DNA of 35,359 bases. Source: a virus. The translations under genes were made by a program, and so were the position numbers. Positions 16,509 to 23,762 of the stretch are shown one piece after another. The notes below the pieces were generated by a model. It was not told where the DNA came from and did not search any database. It saw only the letters and a list, made by a program, of their open reading frames with translations. The stretch is taken from the IMG/VR virus record IMGVR_UViG_3300042691_027378, positions 1 through 35,359 of that record; one strand, 5' to 3'. How positions within the stretch are numbered: the first letter of the stretch is position 1; every line of letters starts with the position of its first letter.

Positions 16509-17058
16509 AATTGTACCTTGGACTGAAGATTTAGATTTAACTGATTTCTACGCAGAAGCAGAACAGCGCGGCTTCATTAACAATGTTAGCCAGAAAGTAA
16601 TGATTGACTGCTTCCGTAACGAACGGTCTTGGGCCGCTTGGATATTGTATCAAGACGACAAGGCTGTAGGTAGTGTTGTTGCTCATAGTTTTCCTGAAAT
16701 GGGAGAAGATGCATATCGTGTGTTAACACGTACATGTACATTTGGAACTGCTAGACAAAACGGTGGTCTAATAACTCCAAAGAGATTAATTGCCGAACAT
16801 CAAAATTTAACTGATCAATTCTTGTTACCTGCATGTATCAATTGGACTCCGCCCTGGGCAAATTTATATGCTACCAGTAATGAAGGCGCAGCGGCCAGTC
16901 AACGCCTTGTACATAAACATTATTTTCCTACTCTTGAAAAATTAGGTATTGTAGAACGTGTGAGAGAAATGAATTATCGTAACACAGACCAAACAGTATG
17001 GAAAATACGTGCTGATAAATTTCTTGAGAATTTAGAACGTTATCCTAGATGGGTCTAA
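16501..17058 (+). CDS. GNAT-like acetyltransferase, tentative
   Basis: 185 residues from the ATG at 16501, which overlaps the upstream gene by 8 nt. Earlier in-frame codons would lie deeper in that gene. The pattern AAWILYQDDKAVGSVVAHSF (beta-hairpin with 'vG' turn), LIAEHQNLTDQFLLPA, and ATSNEGAAASQRLVHKHYFP (helix after 'T-x-N') is consistent with a GNAT N-acetyltransferase fold, though the acetyl-CoA-binding R/Q-x-x-G-x-G/A motif is not clear. Its last 27 bases overlap, in antisense, the end of the convergent SDR gene at 17032. Function is tentative. Confidence 0.45.
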   Translation: MYKIVPWTEDLDLTDFYAEAEQRGFINNVSQKVMIDCFRNERSWAAWILYQDDKAVGSVVAHSFPEMGEDAYRVLTRTCTFGTARQNGGLITPKRLIAEHQNLTDQFLLPACINWTPPWANLYATSNEGAAASQRLVHKHYFPTLEKLGIVERVREMNYRNTDQTVWKIRADKFLENLERYPRWV

Positions 17059-17619
17059 ATTAGGAAATGCTTTTTTAAGTTGATCATAAACAAAGGGAGT
17101 AAGTTTCCATCTAAACTCCATTTGCCTTACTTTTGGGTTGGTCATCCAAAAGTCAATAGCACTGATTATTTCTTCAAACTTTAAATTATAGTCGCTGACA
17201 AAGTGTGTGGGGTTATTATTGTCGGGCATACCCTCGATAAAACTTAAATCCAAATGTAGTAGATCTATACCGTTAGGATCTATGCTAATAAGTCTACACG
17301 CTTCTGCTAACTCTTGTTTATCGTGTACATAGTCTGTATGTATCAATTCAGGATAAAGCCTACTTACACTACCCATTACAATCATCTTTTTAACTTTGTT
17401 TTTTAATGCGTGGACTAGGCGAGTTTGTTGTTTGTCACGGTAAGCATTGTTAATAAACAAGTCAGCACCTGTTGCGGCTTCCACCACCTTATCAAAGTCT
17501 GCGTCTATGTCGTAGCCGTTACTACGGCTGAGTCCAACTACTTCCCATTCAGCAGATTTGAAGCTATTGTATAGTGCCTGACCTATACCTTGTGTATGTC
17601 CTGTGATTACAACTTTCAT
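17032..17619 (-). CDS. Short-chain dehydrogenase/reductase (SDR)
   Basis: 195 residues. The NAD(P)-binding motif is GHTQGIG at 7-13, followed by LSRSNGYD (30-37), the NN-Ala motif in LFINNAYRD (54-62), S84 in MGSVSR and the active Tyr-x3-Lys Y97/K101 in DYVHDK. Key catalytic residues are all present, but the protein is about 50 residues shorter than classical SDRs. It is strikingly similar to the 161-residue SDR at 18277, with an FkbM methyltransferase between them. It lies at the end of the minus-strand unit 19423 to 17032 and overlaps the FkbM gene by 4 nt. The substrate is unknown, probably a sugar or small carbonyl compound. Confidence 0.78.
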   Translation of the reverse strand: MKVVITGHTQGIGQALYNSFKSAEWEVVGLSRSNGYDIDADFDKVVEAATGADLFINNAYRDKQQTRLVHALKNKVKKMIVMGSVSRLYPELIHTDYVHDKQELAEACRLISIDPNGIDLLHLDLSFIEGMPDNNNPTHFVSDYNLKFEEIISAIDFWMTNPKVRQMEFRWKLTPFVYDQLKKAFPNLDPSRITF

Positions 17620-18287
17620 GATCTACAAAAAATTAAATTTTCTAAACTTGAATACAGTAATTTAAAACCTTGTTTAGTTGCATAGTCTATAAACTTTACT
17701 TTATCTTCTTCTTGGTCATAGGTGCTGTAAGCTACAATAAACATTTTACATTCAATGTCTTTTAAATTTATCTGTGTAAGGATTTCATAGTCGTAAGTAC
17801 CGTTGGTATCAATACACAATAAATCACATTTACTACGGCCGATAACAGTATGGAAGTCTTTCCAGGATAACATTTGAATTTCATATGTTTGATATTCTAT
17901 TCCTAGATCTATAAATTTTTCAGCATGTTGTTTATCAAAGTAGCTGGTTAATCCTGTGTTAGATTTAAGATCCCCAGTGTAATTTGGAGCATCGTCTTTT
18001 TCTAAAAAAGGCAATTCTCCACACTCAAAAAACATAGTATTTTTTGATTCCTTGCCTATACCTAGATTAAAACAATATATGTTTTTCTTACCTTCGTGTA
18101 ATTCGCACAATAAATTGTAAGCACGTCTTCCTGGCTCAACTAAAAATCCTGCCCAGCCTCTTTCCAATAGAGCAAGACTGTTGCTAAAAGTTTTTCCATC
18201 GTTAGCACCAATATCACAAACTGTGCCAATCATATCTCCAAAGTAATTAAGAATAATTTCTTGTTCTGCGTTCTGACTATAGTTCAT
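17616..18287 (-). CDS. FkbM family methyltransferase
   Basis: 223 residues. The SAM-binding motif is VCDIGANDGKTFSNSLAL (D25-G31), followed by the acidic E51 in FLVEPGRR. The FkbM-typical CDLLCIDTNGTYDYEIL (154-170) holds D160 near the end of the Rossmann core. FkbM proteins O-methylate hydroxyls, often on sugars, in surface-polysaccharide and lipid clusters. It overlaps the SDR gene on each side (4 and 11 nt), so the three are translated as a set. It shares a transcription unit with the oxygenase at 18755. A sugar or surface-polymer substrate is inferred from family habit and neighbourhood. Confidence 0.82.
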   Translation of the reverse strand: MNYSQNAEQEIILNYFGDMIGTVCDIGANDGKTFSNSLALLERGWAGFLVEPGRRAYNLLCELHEGKKNIYCFNLGIGKESKNTMFFECGELPFLEKDDAPNYTGDLKSNTGLTSYFDKQHAEKFIDLGIEYQTYEIQMLSWKDFHTVIGRSKCDLLCIDTNGTYDYEILTQINLKDIECKMFIVAYSTYDQEEDKVKFIDYATKQGFKLLYSSLENLIFCRS

Positions 18288-18762
18288 CTATGCTAAATCC
18301 AAATTCTGTAATTGTAGGGTTATCTAACCAAAAGTCAATGCTGTTACAGATTAACGTAAAGTTTTTGTAACTAGAACTAGTCAATCGTAGCAGTAACATG
18401 TTTGTTTCGGTATCTCTGTGCTGTGATAGTGCAAGAAATCTTTTGTATAAAAATTTCTTATGCAATGTATAAACTGCATTATCTGTATCAGGAAATATAG
18501 CTGCGGCTGATCCGCAGATTATCATGTTCTTAACTTTTTTAAATGTTCTGTTAAGATATTCTAACTGTGCTCCGTCTGCATAGGCATTGTTTATAAAAAG
18601 ATCAGCTCCGTAAATTTTATCTAATAAGCTTTCAACATCTGTCAGATCATATCCATTAGATCGAGAATAGCCTTCTACATCCCATCCTTTATTTTTAAAA
18701 TGCTCAAAAAGTGCTAGGCCTAGCCCGCTAGTGTGTCCTGTGATTACACAACGCTTATTCAT
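18277..18762 (-). CDS. Short SDR, paralog of the gene at 17032
   Basis: 161 residues. The motif set mirrors the 17032 protein position for position: GHTSGLG (9-15), YSRSNGYD (32-39), GADLFINNAYAD (52-63), S85 in ICGSAAAIF, and Y98/K102 in YTLHK. It stops about 34 residues earlier, after a SIDFWLDNPTITEFGF segment that parallels AIDFWMTNPKVRQMEF in the paralog, so the end is a true shorter version and not a frameshift. It overlaps the oxygenase gene by 8 nt and the FkbM gene by 11 nt. It is likely a redox enzyme in the same pathway, probably on a related intermediate. Confidence 0.75.
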   Translation of the reverse strand: MNKRCVITGHTSGLGLALFEHFKNKGWDVEGYSRSNGYDLTDVESLLDKIYGADLFINNAYADGAQLEYLNRTFKKVKNMIICGSAAAIFPDTDNAVYTLHKKFLYKRFLALSQHRDTETNMLLLRLTSSSYKNFTLICNSIDFWLDNPTITEFGFSIDEL

Positions 18763-19423
18763 AAGTTACCTTAAATTCTGGTGTTATAAGTTTTTTAAAT
18801 TCTTCAAGTAGTTCACGTTCTAATTTAAATCTTAAACTAAATGTAGTATGAGCAAAGTCTGCTAGTTTAAACTTTTGATTAGCACGATTTAAAAACGGGC
18901 TAAACACTTTATCAAACTTATATCTAAAGTCGTGTTGCTCGTAAGCCGCTTCCATGCTGATACTAACTAGGTCCACTGGCTGTCTACTACAACGCAACGG
19001 TTCACGAACTACTAACTGTAATCGTGGAACAGATCCATAGTTAGTGGCTGCATGTATACGACCTGCATCCATGTATGCCCAATGATTATCTCTTACACAC
19101 TCATGCATAACTTTGTTATCTAAATCAATTAGATATGCCTGCTCACCTGTTAGATTTAAATGCCAACGATTGTCTATATCAGCATGAGCCATATAACTAT
19201 CTCCCGGCTCCATTTTAATAATACGTGCTTGCCCTATAGACATTGGCAATGTATCTAATACTTGTTGCCAAAGTGTATCTTTATACAAATCTTTAATTTG
19301 CCAAATGTCGTAAAAGAAATCACCTGTTGGTTCATTGAGTACAGTACTACCTGTAATTGGACACTCTTTGAGTGCTTGTTCAATTAAACCTTCTGGACAT
19401 TGCCAATGTTGTTTCTTAATCAT
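18755..19423 (-). CDS. Aspartyl-hydroxylase-like 2OG-Fe(II) oxygenase
   Basis: 222 residues. H80-A-D82 is in YMAHADIDNRWHLN, distal H124 in GRIHAATNYGSVPR with N128 and R134, matching the H-x3-N-x5-R spacing. The C-terminal 80 residues (from about 145) form an extra basic, helix-rich tail absent from the smaller oxygenases here. The start is the ATG at 19423, behind an exact TATAAATA and a 5-nt spacer, so it opens the unit 19423 to 17032. It overlaps the SDR at 18277 by 8 nt. Hydroxylation of a substrate handled by the FkbM and SDR enzymes is a reasonable inference. Confidence 0.78.
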   Translation of the reverse strand: MIKKQHWQCPEGLIEQALKECPITGSTVLNEPTGDFFYDIWQIKDLYKDTLWQQVLDTLPMSIGQARIIKMEPGDSYMAHADIDNRWHLNLTGEQAYLIDLDNKVMHECVRDNHWAYMDAGRIHAATNYGSVPRLQLVVREPLRCSRQPVDLVSISMEAAYEQHDFRYKFDKVFSPFLNRANQKFKLADFAHTTFSLRFKLERELLEEFKKLITPEFKVTYE

Positions 19424-19428
19424 GAAAA

Positions 19429-19436
19429 TATTTATA
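19429..19436 (-). promoter_or_regulatory. Exact T4 late promoter TATAAATA, minus strand
   Basis: On the minus strand TATAAATA is followed by TTTTC and the ATG at 19423. This is a perfect match to the T4 late element. With the T4 geometry (octamer at -13 to -6), the transcript would start on the A of the initiation codon. Confidence 0.65.
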
Positions 19437-19450
19437 TGCTGTTATTATTG

Positions 19451-19458
19451 CGTAAATA
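19451..19458 (+). promoter_or_regulatory. T4-late-like promoter element CGTAAATA
   Basis: CGTAAATA followed by TCTTT and the ATG at 19464: the same 5-nt spacer as the divergent partner at 19429-19436. Both elements lie in the 40-nt gap 19424-19463, which has no room for a standard leader on either side. Confidence 0.5.
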
Positions 19459-19463
19459 TCTTT

Positions 19464-20204
19464 ATGACTAGCGTAAACATTCCCTTTGATCCAAAATGGA
19501 CTAGCATCGGTATCGGATTAAGTGGTGGTGCAGATTCTGCTTTGCTCACATATCTTATATGTGATTCAGTAGTTAAACATCAAGTACAAAATTTTAAGAT
19601 ACACGTTATTAATCATATACGATGTTGGAAAACTAAACCTTGGCAACGCTACGATGCCCTGGAAGTATATGGCTGGCTACAAAATAGATTTCCTGATATT
19701 ACTTTTGAACTACACACTAACTTTATTGCACCAGAATTAGAATGGGGTAATAAAGGCCCAACCCTAGTTGACGAGTATGGTAAAACAGTCAGTGGCGATA
19801 ATATAGAAGCAAGAGCATTTGCTGAATACGTTTGTGTGACAAATAAAGTTAATGCATTCTTTAACGGTGTAACTAGAAATCCTAGAGATGTAGAATTTAA
19901 AGGTATGCAACCTCGAGACATAGAACCTTCTGAAAATAATAAACATTTAGAAGTTATGGAACACATGGGTTTCCTAGCCTGCCACCCTTTTAGATTCATA
20001 GAAAAAAATTGGGTTATTAAGCAATATAGAGAATTAGACATTTTAGATCTTTTTGATATTACAAGAAGCTGTGAAGGTGATAATTCTACTAGACCAGAAG
20101 TGTTTATGGGATTAGATTACACTACCTACAAACCAAATCAATCTGTTCCTATCTGCGGTCGATGCTTTTGGTGCAGAGAGAGGAGATGGGCGCTTGAGCA
20201 ATAG
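19464..20204 (+). CDS. PP-loop ATPase of the QueC-like (adenine nucleotide alpha hydrolase) type
   Basis: 246 residues from the ATG at 19464, chosen because it sits 5 nt after a late-promoter-like octamer. An upstream extension to 19335 would run through the divergent gene. The pyrophosphate-binding loop is SGGADS at 20-25. Four cysteines at the C-terminus, C203 in RSCEG and C231, C234 and C237 in CGRCFWC, match the zinc site of QueC, the 7-cyano-7-deazaguanine synthase that uses ATP and ammonia. The C-to-C gap is longer than in QueC, and no FolE, QueD or QueE gene is in the window, so a preQ0 role is not established. ATP-dependent amidation or nitrile formation on another acid is an alternative. 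It overlaps the SGNH gene by 11 nt. Confidence 0.75.
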   Translation: MTSVNIPFDPKWTSIGIGLSGGADSALLTYLICDSVVKHQVQNFKIHVINHIRCWKTKPWQRYDALEVYGWLQNRFPDITFELHTNFIAPELEWGNKGPTLVDEYGKTVSGDNIEARAFAEYVCVTNKVNAFFNGVTRNPRDVEFKGMQPRDIEPSENNKHLEVMEHMGFLACHPFRFIEKNWVIKQYRELDILDLFDITRSCEGDNSTRPEVFMGLDYTTYKPNQSVPICGRCFWCRERRWALEQ

Positions 20205-20832
20205 GCTTGTTACATTTGGTTGTTCATTTACCTACGGAGAGGGACTGCCTAATTGTAACGTAGGAAACAATCATCACGGATATAGTTTAACTCCTAGCGA
20301 TCATGCATGGCCAAGTATTTTAAGTAGATTAACAAATATGGATTTAGCAAACAATGCTAAACCGGGATCAAGTAATTTAGAAATATTATATCACATACTT
20401 AATTTTAATTTTAGACCCGGTGATGTTGTTGTAGTAATGTGGACCTTTCCTAATAGAGATTTACATTTCATTTCTACATCTAAAAAAATTAAACCTTTTA
20501 GACAGTTAGGATTATGGCTTAAGCCTAGATCTAAATATATTGCAGAATGGCTGTGTAATTTTCAACCTGTTGATCAAGCAGTTAAAAGTTGGCTGTATAT
20601 GCATCACGCAGAACTATATCTTAAAAGTCTAGGAGTCGAATATATACACTATCCGATTAATCCAACCGAGCTTAATCTATATAAGCCAAATTTTATACCT
20701 GAGCTTGATAACTATTATGCAGACGGTTTTGTAACCGTAGATCAATGTGAAGCTGATCCGCACCCGGGCACTGAGTCTCATAAACACACAGCTGATAAGA
20801 TTTTTCAAATTTTAAAAAATGAATTCAAGTAA
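20194..20832 (+). CDS. SGNH/GDSL-like hydrolase
   Basis: 212 residues. The start is a TTG at 20194: no ATG occurs early in frame, and an AGGAG ribosome site (20181-20185) stands 8 nt upstream. Block I is GCSFTYGEG with nucleophile S11, block II includes NAKPGSSN (54-61), and the C-terminal HPG segment gives D188/H190 in EADPHPGTESH. This is a DxH arrangement, while its paralog at 34363 has the usual DxxH. It overlaps the PP-loop gene by 11 nt and the radical SAM gene by 14 nt. SGNH proteins are esterases or acyltransferases on sugars, lipids and peptidoglycan, and the substrate here is unknown. All three SGNH proteins in this window abut a radical SAM gene. Confidence 0.75.
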   Translation: MSNRLVTFGCSFTYGEGLPNCNVGNNHHGYSLTPSDHAWPSILSRLTNMDLANNAKPGSSNLEILYHILNFNFRPGDVVVVMWTFPNRDLHFISTSKKIKPFRQLGLWLKPRSKYIAEWLCNFQPVDQAVKSWLYMHHAELYLKSLGVEYIHYPINPTELNLYKPNFIPELDNYYADGFVTVDQCEADPHPGTESHKHTADKIFQILKNEFK

Positions 20833-22084
20833 AACATTTTGTATGCATCCTTTTACAGGACTGGCAACTAGAGAAGACGGAGCAATAAAAGTCTGCTGCC
20901 GTAGTGCTCCTGTAGGTTACATACAAAATCAAACTTTAGAAGAAATATGGAATAACAATACCATGCAGGAAGTTCGCAGACAAGTTCTTTGCGGTGAACG
21001 ACCTGAAGTATGTAAACCTTGTTTTGATTTAGAAGACCAGGGTGTTGAAAGTCTACGTCAACGACACATTAATGGTGTTATTCCAGAAGCACGTATTAAT
21101 CTGTATCCAGATGCAGTATCTAAAATGCGTGATGATTACACAATGCCTTTTGAATTTCCCACAATGGAAATTAAGTTAAACAATCTGTGTAACTTAAAGT
21201 GTCGTATGTGTAATCCTTTAGACAGCACCAGTTGGAGTGACTGGAGTAAGATTGAAGAATTTTACATTAAAGAAAACAACTATCTAGTGCCTGTGGTAAA
21301 CGACCTGGGACTTAAAACCAGCAGATATATCTGTCCATTTGATGATACAGATAATTGGTGGGCAAGTTTTGAAAAACTATTACCGCACTTTAGACGAGTA
21401 GAATTTGCTGGCGGGGAACCTTTAATGGATCCACAGCATTATAAGATATTAGACATGCTTAAACCCTATGCTAAAAATATAGAAATTAAGTATGCTACAA
21501 ACGCAACAACATTGGGGATTAAAGGTGGAAGAACTATACATGACTATTGGCCATATTTTAAATCAGTTGCCGTTAACGTCAGCATTGATGGCATTCATGA
21601 TGTTTACAATTACATTCGTAGTAACGGCAATTTTAGTGAAATTGAGCAGAACATCAAAGAAATACAAACACTACCAAACATATCAAGAATAGTAGGTGCG
21701 TTTACTGCCCAGGCAGGTAATATACTACAGGCTGCGGAGTGTATTGACTATTTTATTAACACAATGGGCATTGTGTTTTATAGTCATCGTGTAAGTTACC
21801 CTAACTGTCTGTCAGCGCAGGTGCTACCACAAGAATTAAAAGCACTAGCAATTACTAAATTATTGGCAGTTAAATCTCAAGTAGATACCTGGGATGCTGT
21901 AAAGAATAATCCTTTGATTGGTAAAGTTACACATCAGCAGATACAGGATAACGTCAATTACTTACAGGCAAAGGATCAGTACCACCTGTGGGCGGACTTT
22001 GTTGAATTTAATCGAAGACTTGATGCTACTCGTCATCAAGGTCCTTTAGAAAAGATAGTTCCTGAATTTAAACCTTATGTATAA
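20819..22084 (+). CDS. Radical SAM protein with N-terminal Twitch-like Cys cluster
   Basis: 421 residues. The Cys-rich N-terminal segment has C8 in FCMHPF, C26-C27 in VCCRSA, C58 in LCGE, and C65 and C68 in VCKPCFDLED. The core cluster motif is C124-x3-C128-x2-C131 (CNLKCRMC), and AGGEPLMD places GGEP near 198-201. A long middle segment (about 140-190) before GGEP is larger than in the 7286 and 13819 proteins and matches the 26478 protein. The gene overlaps the SGNH gene by 14 nt and the next gene by 8 nt. Radical chemistry on a peptide or sugar is expected. No precursor peptide is visible beside it. Confidence 0.86.
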   Translation: MNSSKTFCMHPFTGLATREDGAIKVCCRSAPVGYIQNQTLEEIWNNNTMQEVRRQVLCGERPEVCKPCFDLEDQGVESLRQRHINGVIPEARINLYPDAVSKMRDDYTMPFEFPTMEIKLNNLCNLKCRMCNPLDSTSWSDWSKIEEFYIKENNYLVPVVNDLGLKTSRYICPFDDTDNWWASFEKLLPHFRRVEFAGGEPLMDPQHYKILDMLKPYAKNIEIKYATNATTLGIKGGRTIHDYWPYFKSVAVNVSIDGIHDVYNYIRSNGNFSEIEQNIKEIQTLPNISRIVGAFTAQAGNILQAAECIDYFINTMGIVFYSHRVSYPNCLSAQVLPQELKALAITKLLAVKSQVDTWDAVKNNPLIGKVTHQQIQDNVNYLQAKDQYHLWADFVEFNRRLDATRHQGPLEKIVPEFKPYV

Positions 22085-22940
22085 AAAGTTTATACTAGAA
22101 TTAAGTTCGAGCAGTGAATCTTATAATGTTACGTTTGATATTTTAGAAACACCTATTGCTCAAAAATGGGCTACGGAAGTATCTAAAAATTATCCGCTAT
22201 ACGAAACAGATAGATTTCAAGGCTGGAATCCTAATCTTACATTAGAACATTTTGAAACAGCATTGTTAGCACAGATTGATATTGTAAACAAATATAAACC
22301 TAATACGGTAAACATAGAACAAAATCTTTTTGATCAACAGCACCTTAACTACCTGCATAGATTTTTTGAAGAGCTACGAGGGGAAGCATCAGTTGGCACA
22401 GAGTTTTTTAATTCTGCTCCTGGCAATGTTCAACAGGCAATAGAAAAATTCAATGTACTGATACACGAGTGTGAGCATCACATGCGGGATCAAGCTATAC
22501 CTACAATAATAGGTACATTTAAAGATAGGCCAAGAATAGATCTAGCAGACGCAGACTATGATGAGTTTACATTCCAGTGGCAGTTTGGCTGTGTGTATAT
22601 TAACTACTGCGAAGTCGGTAAACCTTTGCTAGATGTCTACAAGGATCAAGACACTAACATTCCAATTGATGCAGTAAGGCCGCTAAAATACTACAGCGCA
22701 GACTTTATGCTCAAATTTGGACCTAATGTGCCCGAACAGCAGTACCAAGCACGACTTAAAGATTTTTGGAATTGGTACAGCAACACTGACTATAACTTTG
22801 ACAAAAATCGTTTGGCTTTGGGCTACATCCCAGTTGCCCAATTATCCTACAAGGACAACCAATTTTTGGAAATGTCCAATCTAGAGATTATCAATCAAAT
22901 TACTCAATACAATAAACTAAAATCAGTTTTGGTAAAATAG
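22077..22940 (+). CDS. Phage protein of unknown function with an HECEH motif
   Basis: 287 residues, recognised only as a conserved marine-phage-type protein, with no named domain. Residues 125-138 read FNVLIHECEHHMRD, containing H130-E-C-E-H134, the HExxH pattern of zinc metallopeptidases. I do not see the third ligand clearly, and the motif could be chance in a conserved helix. The C-terminal half is rich in aromatic residues (FTFQWQFGCVYINYCEVGKP). The gene overlaps the radical SAM gene by 8 nt and ends in TAG at 22938-22940, inside an 11-bp direct repeat. Function unknown. Confidence 0.5.
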   Translation: MYKKFILELSSSSESYNVTFDILETPIAQKWATEVSKNYPLYETDRFQGWNPNLTLEHFETALLAQIDIVNKYKPNTVNIEQNLFDQQHLNYLHRFFEELRGEASVGTEFFNSAPGNVQQAIEKFNVLIHECEHHMRDQAIPTIIGTFKDRPRIDLADADYDEFTFQWQFGCVYINYCEVGKPLLDVYKDQDTNIPIDAVRPLKYYSADFMLKFGPNVPEQQYQARLKDFWNWYSNTDYNFDKNRLALGYIPVAQLSYKDNQFLEMSNLEIINQITQYNKLKSVLVK

Positions 22941-22957
22941 TTTGCCAAAATAGTTTG
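22934..22957 (+). repeat. Two 11-bp direct repeats AAAATAGTTTG
   Basis: AAAATAGTTTG occurs at 22934-22944 and 22947-22957, separated by 2 bp. The first copy includes the stop codon TAG of the upstream gene, and the second runs into the TTGACT -35 element. It could be an operator or a local duplication. Confidence 0.7.
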
Positions 22958-22983
22958 ACTTGCAACAAAAACGATACTATAAT
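22955..22983 (+). promoter_or_regulatory. Near-consensus sigma70 promoter TTGACT-17-TATAAT
   Basis: TTGACT at 22955-22960 and TATAAT at 22978-22983, separated by 17 bp, in the 74-nt gap 22941-23014 upstream of the small-membrane-protein gene. It is the only canonical host-type promoter I found in the window and differs from the late-type elements of the other units, suggesting separate, earlier or host-dependent expression. Confidence 0.7.
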
Positions 22984-23014
22984 ACATACTGTATTAACAC
23001 ACAGAGAGGCTCAC

Positions 23015-23143
23015 ATGAAAGGCTTGGTAATTGCATTTATTTTAGGAATGGTTGTGGCAACTGTTGGCTTGTCCGGCATTGCTCGCATCTTTGACAAAGG
23101 CATTGAAACCGTTAAAACACACAGTCAGGAGTTGGCAAAATGA
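23015..23143 (+). CDS. Small single-span membrane protein
   Basis: 42 residues from the ATG at 23015, preceded by an AGAGG ribosome site five bases upstream. One hydrophobic segment spans about residues 3-20 (LVIAFILGMVVATVG), followed by a short polar tail. It begins the unit expressed from the sigma70 promoter at 22955 and overlaps the lipoprotein gene (ATGA, 23140-23143). I recall similar tiny membrane proteins in marine T4-like phages. No function is known, and an envelope role with the two lipoprotein-like proteins that follow is likely. Confidence 0.6.
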   Translation: MKGLVIAFILGMVVATVGLSGIARIFDKGIETVKTHSQELAK

Positions 23144-23760
23144 AAAAGTTTATTCTTATTCCCATCGTTGCATCTTTGGCTGCATGTTCTACAGTCAAGA
23201 CAGTGAACCCCGATGCGGCAATTCGCAATCAAAAGTTATCTACTAACTTTACAGACGACAAAGTTAAAATTGAAACTGACTGCGTTTGGTACAAGCCTTG
23301 GAAAAGCGAATGCGATATTGTAGCTATCGAAGCTACTGCATCTACTTGGACCAATGGCGGAACTAGAGTTCAAGCGCAATCTGCCCGAGAAGTAGCTGAG
23401 ATGCAAGCTTTGGCTAAACTGGCTAGATTTATTAAAGAAGATGTCACTACTACTAGGGTAGTCGAAACTGTGGCCAAGCATATTGAAAAAGCCCAGGATC
23501 GAATCGCCAAAGGTGATTCTGGTGATTCTAGTATGACTGATAAAGAAGCCAAGGCTACTAATATCTCTACTAGAGAAAATGCCAACGATACTGCTCGAAC
23601 AGTTACTTCTACAGTCAAGACTAACTCGCAAGCAATTTTGCGAGGTTACTATGTCAAGGATAGTGGCCAGTCTGGTGATCAAGAAGTATATGTAACTGTT
23701 CGATGGGATCGCAATAGTGCCAGAGCTGCCGAAACACTTGGCAAACGCTTTAGTCGCTAA
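23140..23760 (+). CDS. Lipoprotein of the LPP20-like type
   Basis: 206 residues. A signal peptide with a lipobox, LAAC at 13-16, predicts lipid attachment at C16 and export through the Sec pathway and lipoprotein sorting. The mature part has an Ala-rich helix (SAREVAEMQALAKLARFI), reminiscent of LPP20 domains, and a Ser/Asp/Thr-rich linker (KGDSGDSSMTDKEAKATN). Composition differs from the neighbours: in the three 60-base rows I counted (23161, 23341, 23461), 29-32 bases are G or C, against 21 of 60 in a row at 22141. This hints at acquisition from a bacterial source. It overlaps the small membrane-protein gene by 4 nt. An outer-membrane role in the infected cell is inferred. Confidence 0.7.
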   Translation: MKKFILIPIVASLAACSTVKTVNPDAAIRNQKLSTNFTDDKVKIETDCVWYKPWKSECDIVAIEATASTWTNGGTRVQAQSAREVAEMQALAKLARFIKEDVTTTRVVETVAKHIEKAQDRIAKGDSGDSSMTDKEAKATNISTRENANDTARTVTSTVKTNSQAILRGYYVKDSGQSGDQEVYVTVRWDRNSARAAETLGKRFSR

Positions 23761-23762
23761 TC

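Noticed and set aside
19649-20041. 130-residue minus-strand open frame inside the PP-loop gene
   Set aside because: It is antisense to a gene with clear motifs, has no ribosome site or neighbour logic, and no recognisable domain.
23236-23682. 148-residue minus-strand frame opposite the lipoprotein gene
   Set aside because: It is low-complexity, Ser-rich and antisense to a gene with a signal peptide, so it is a shadow.
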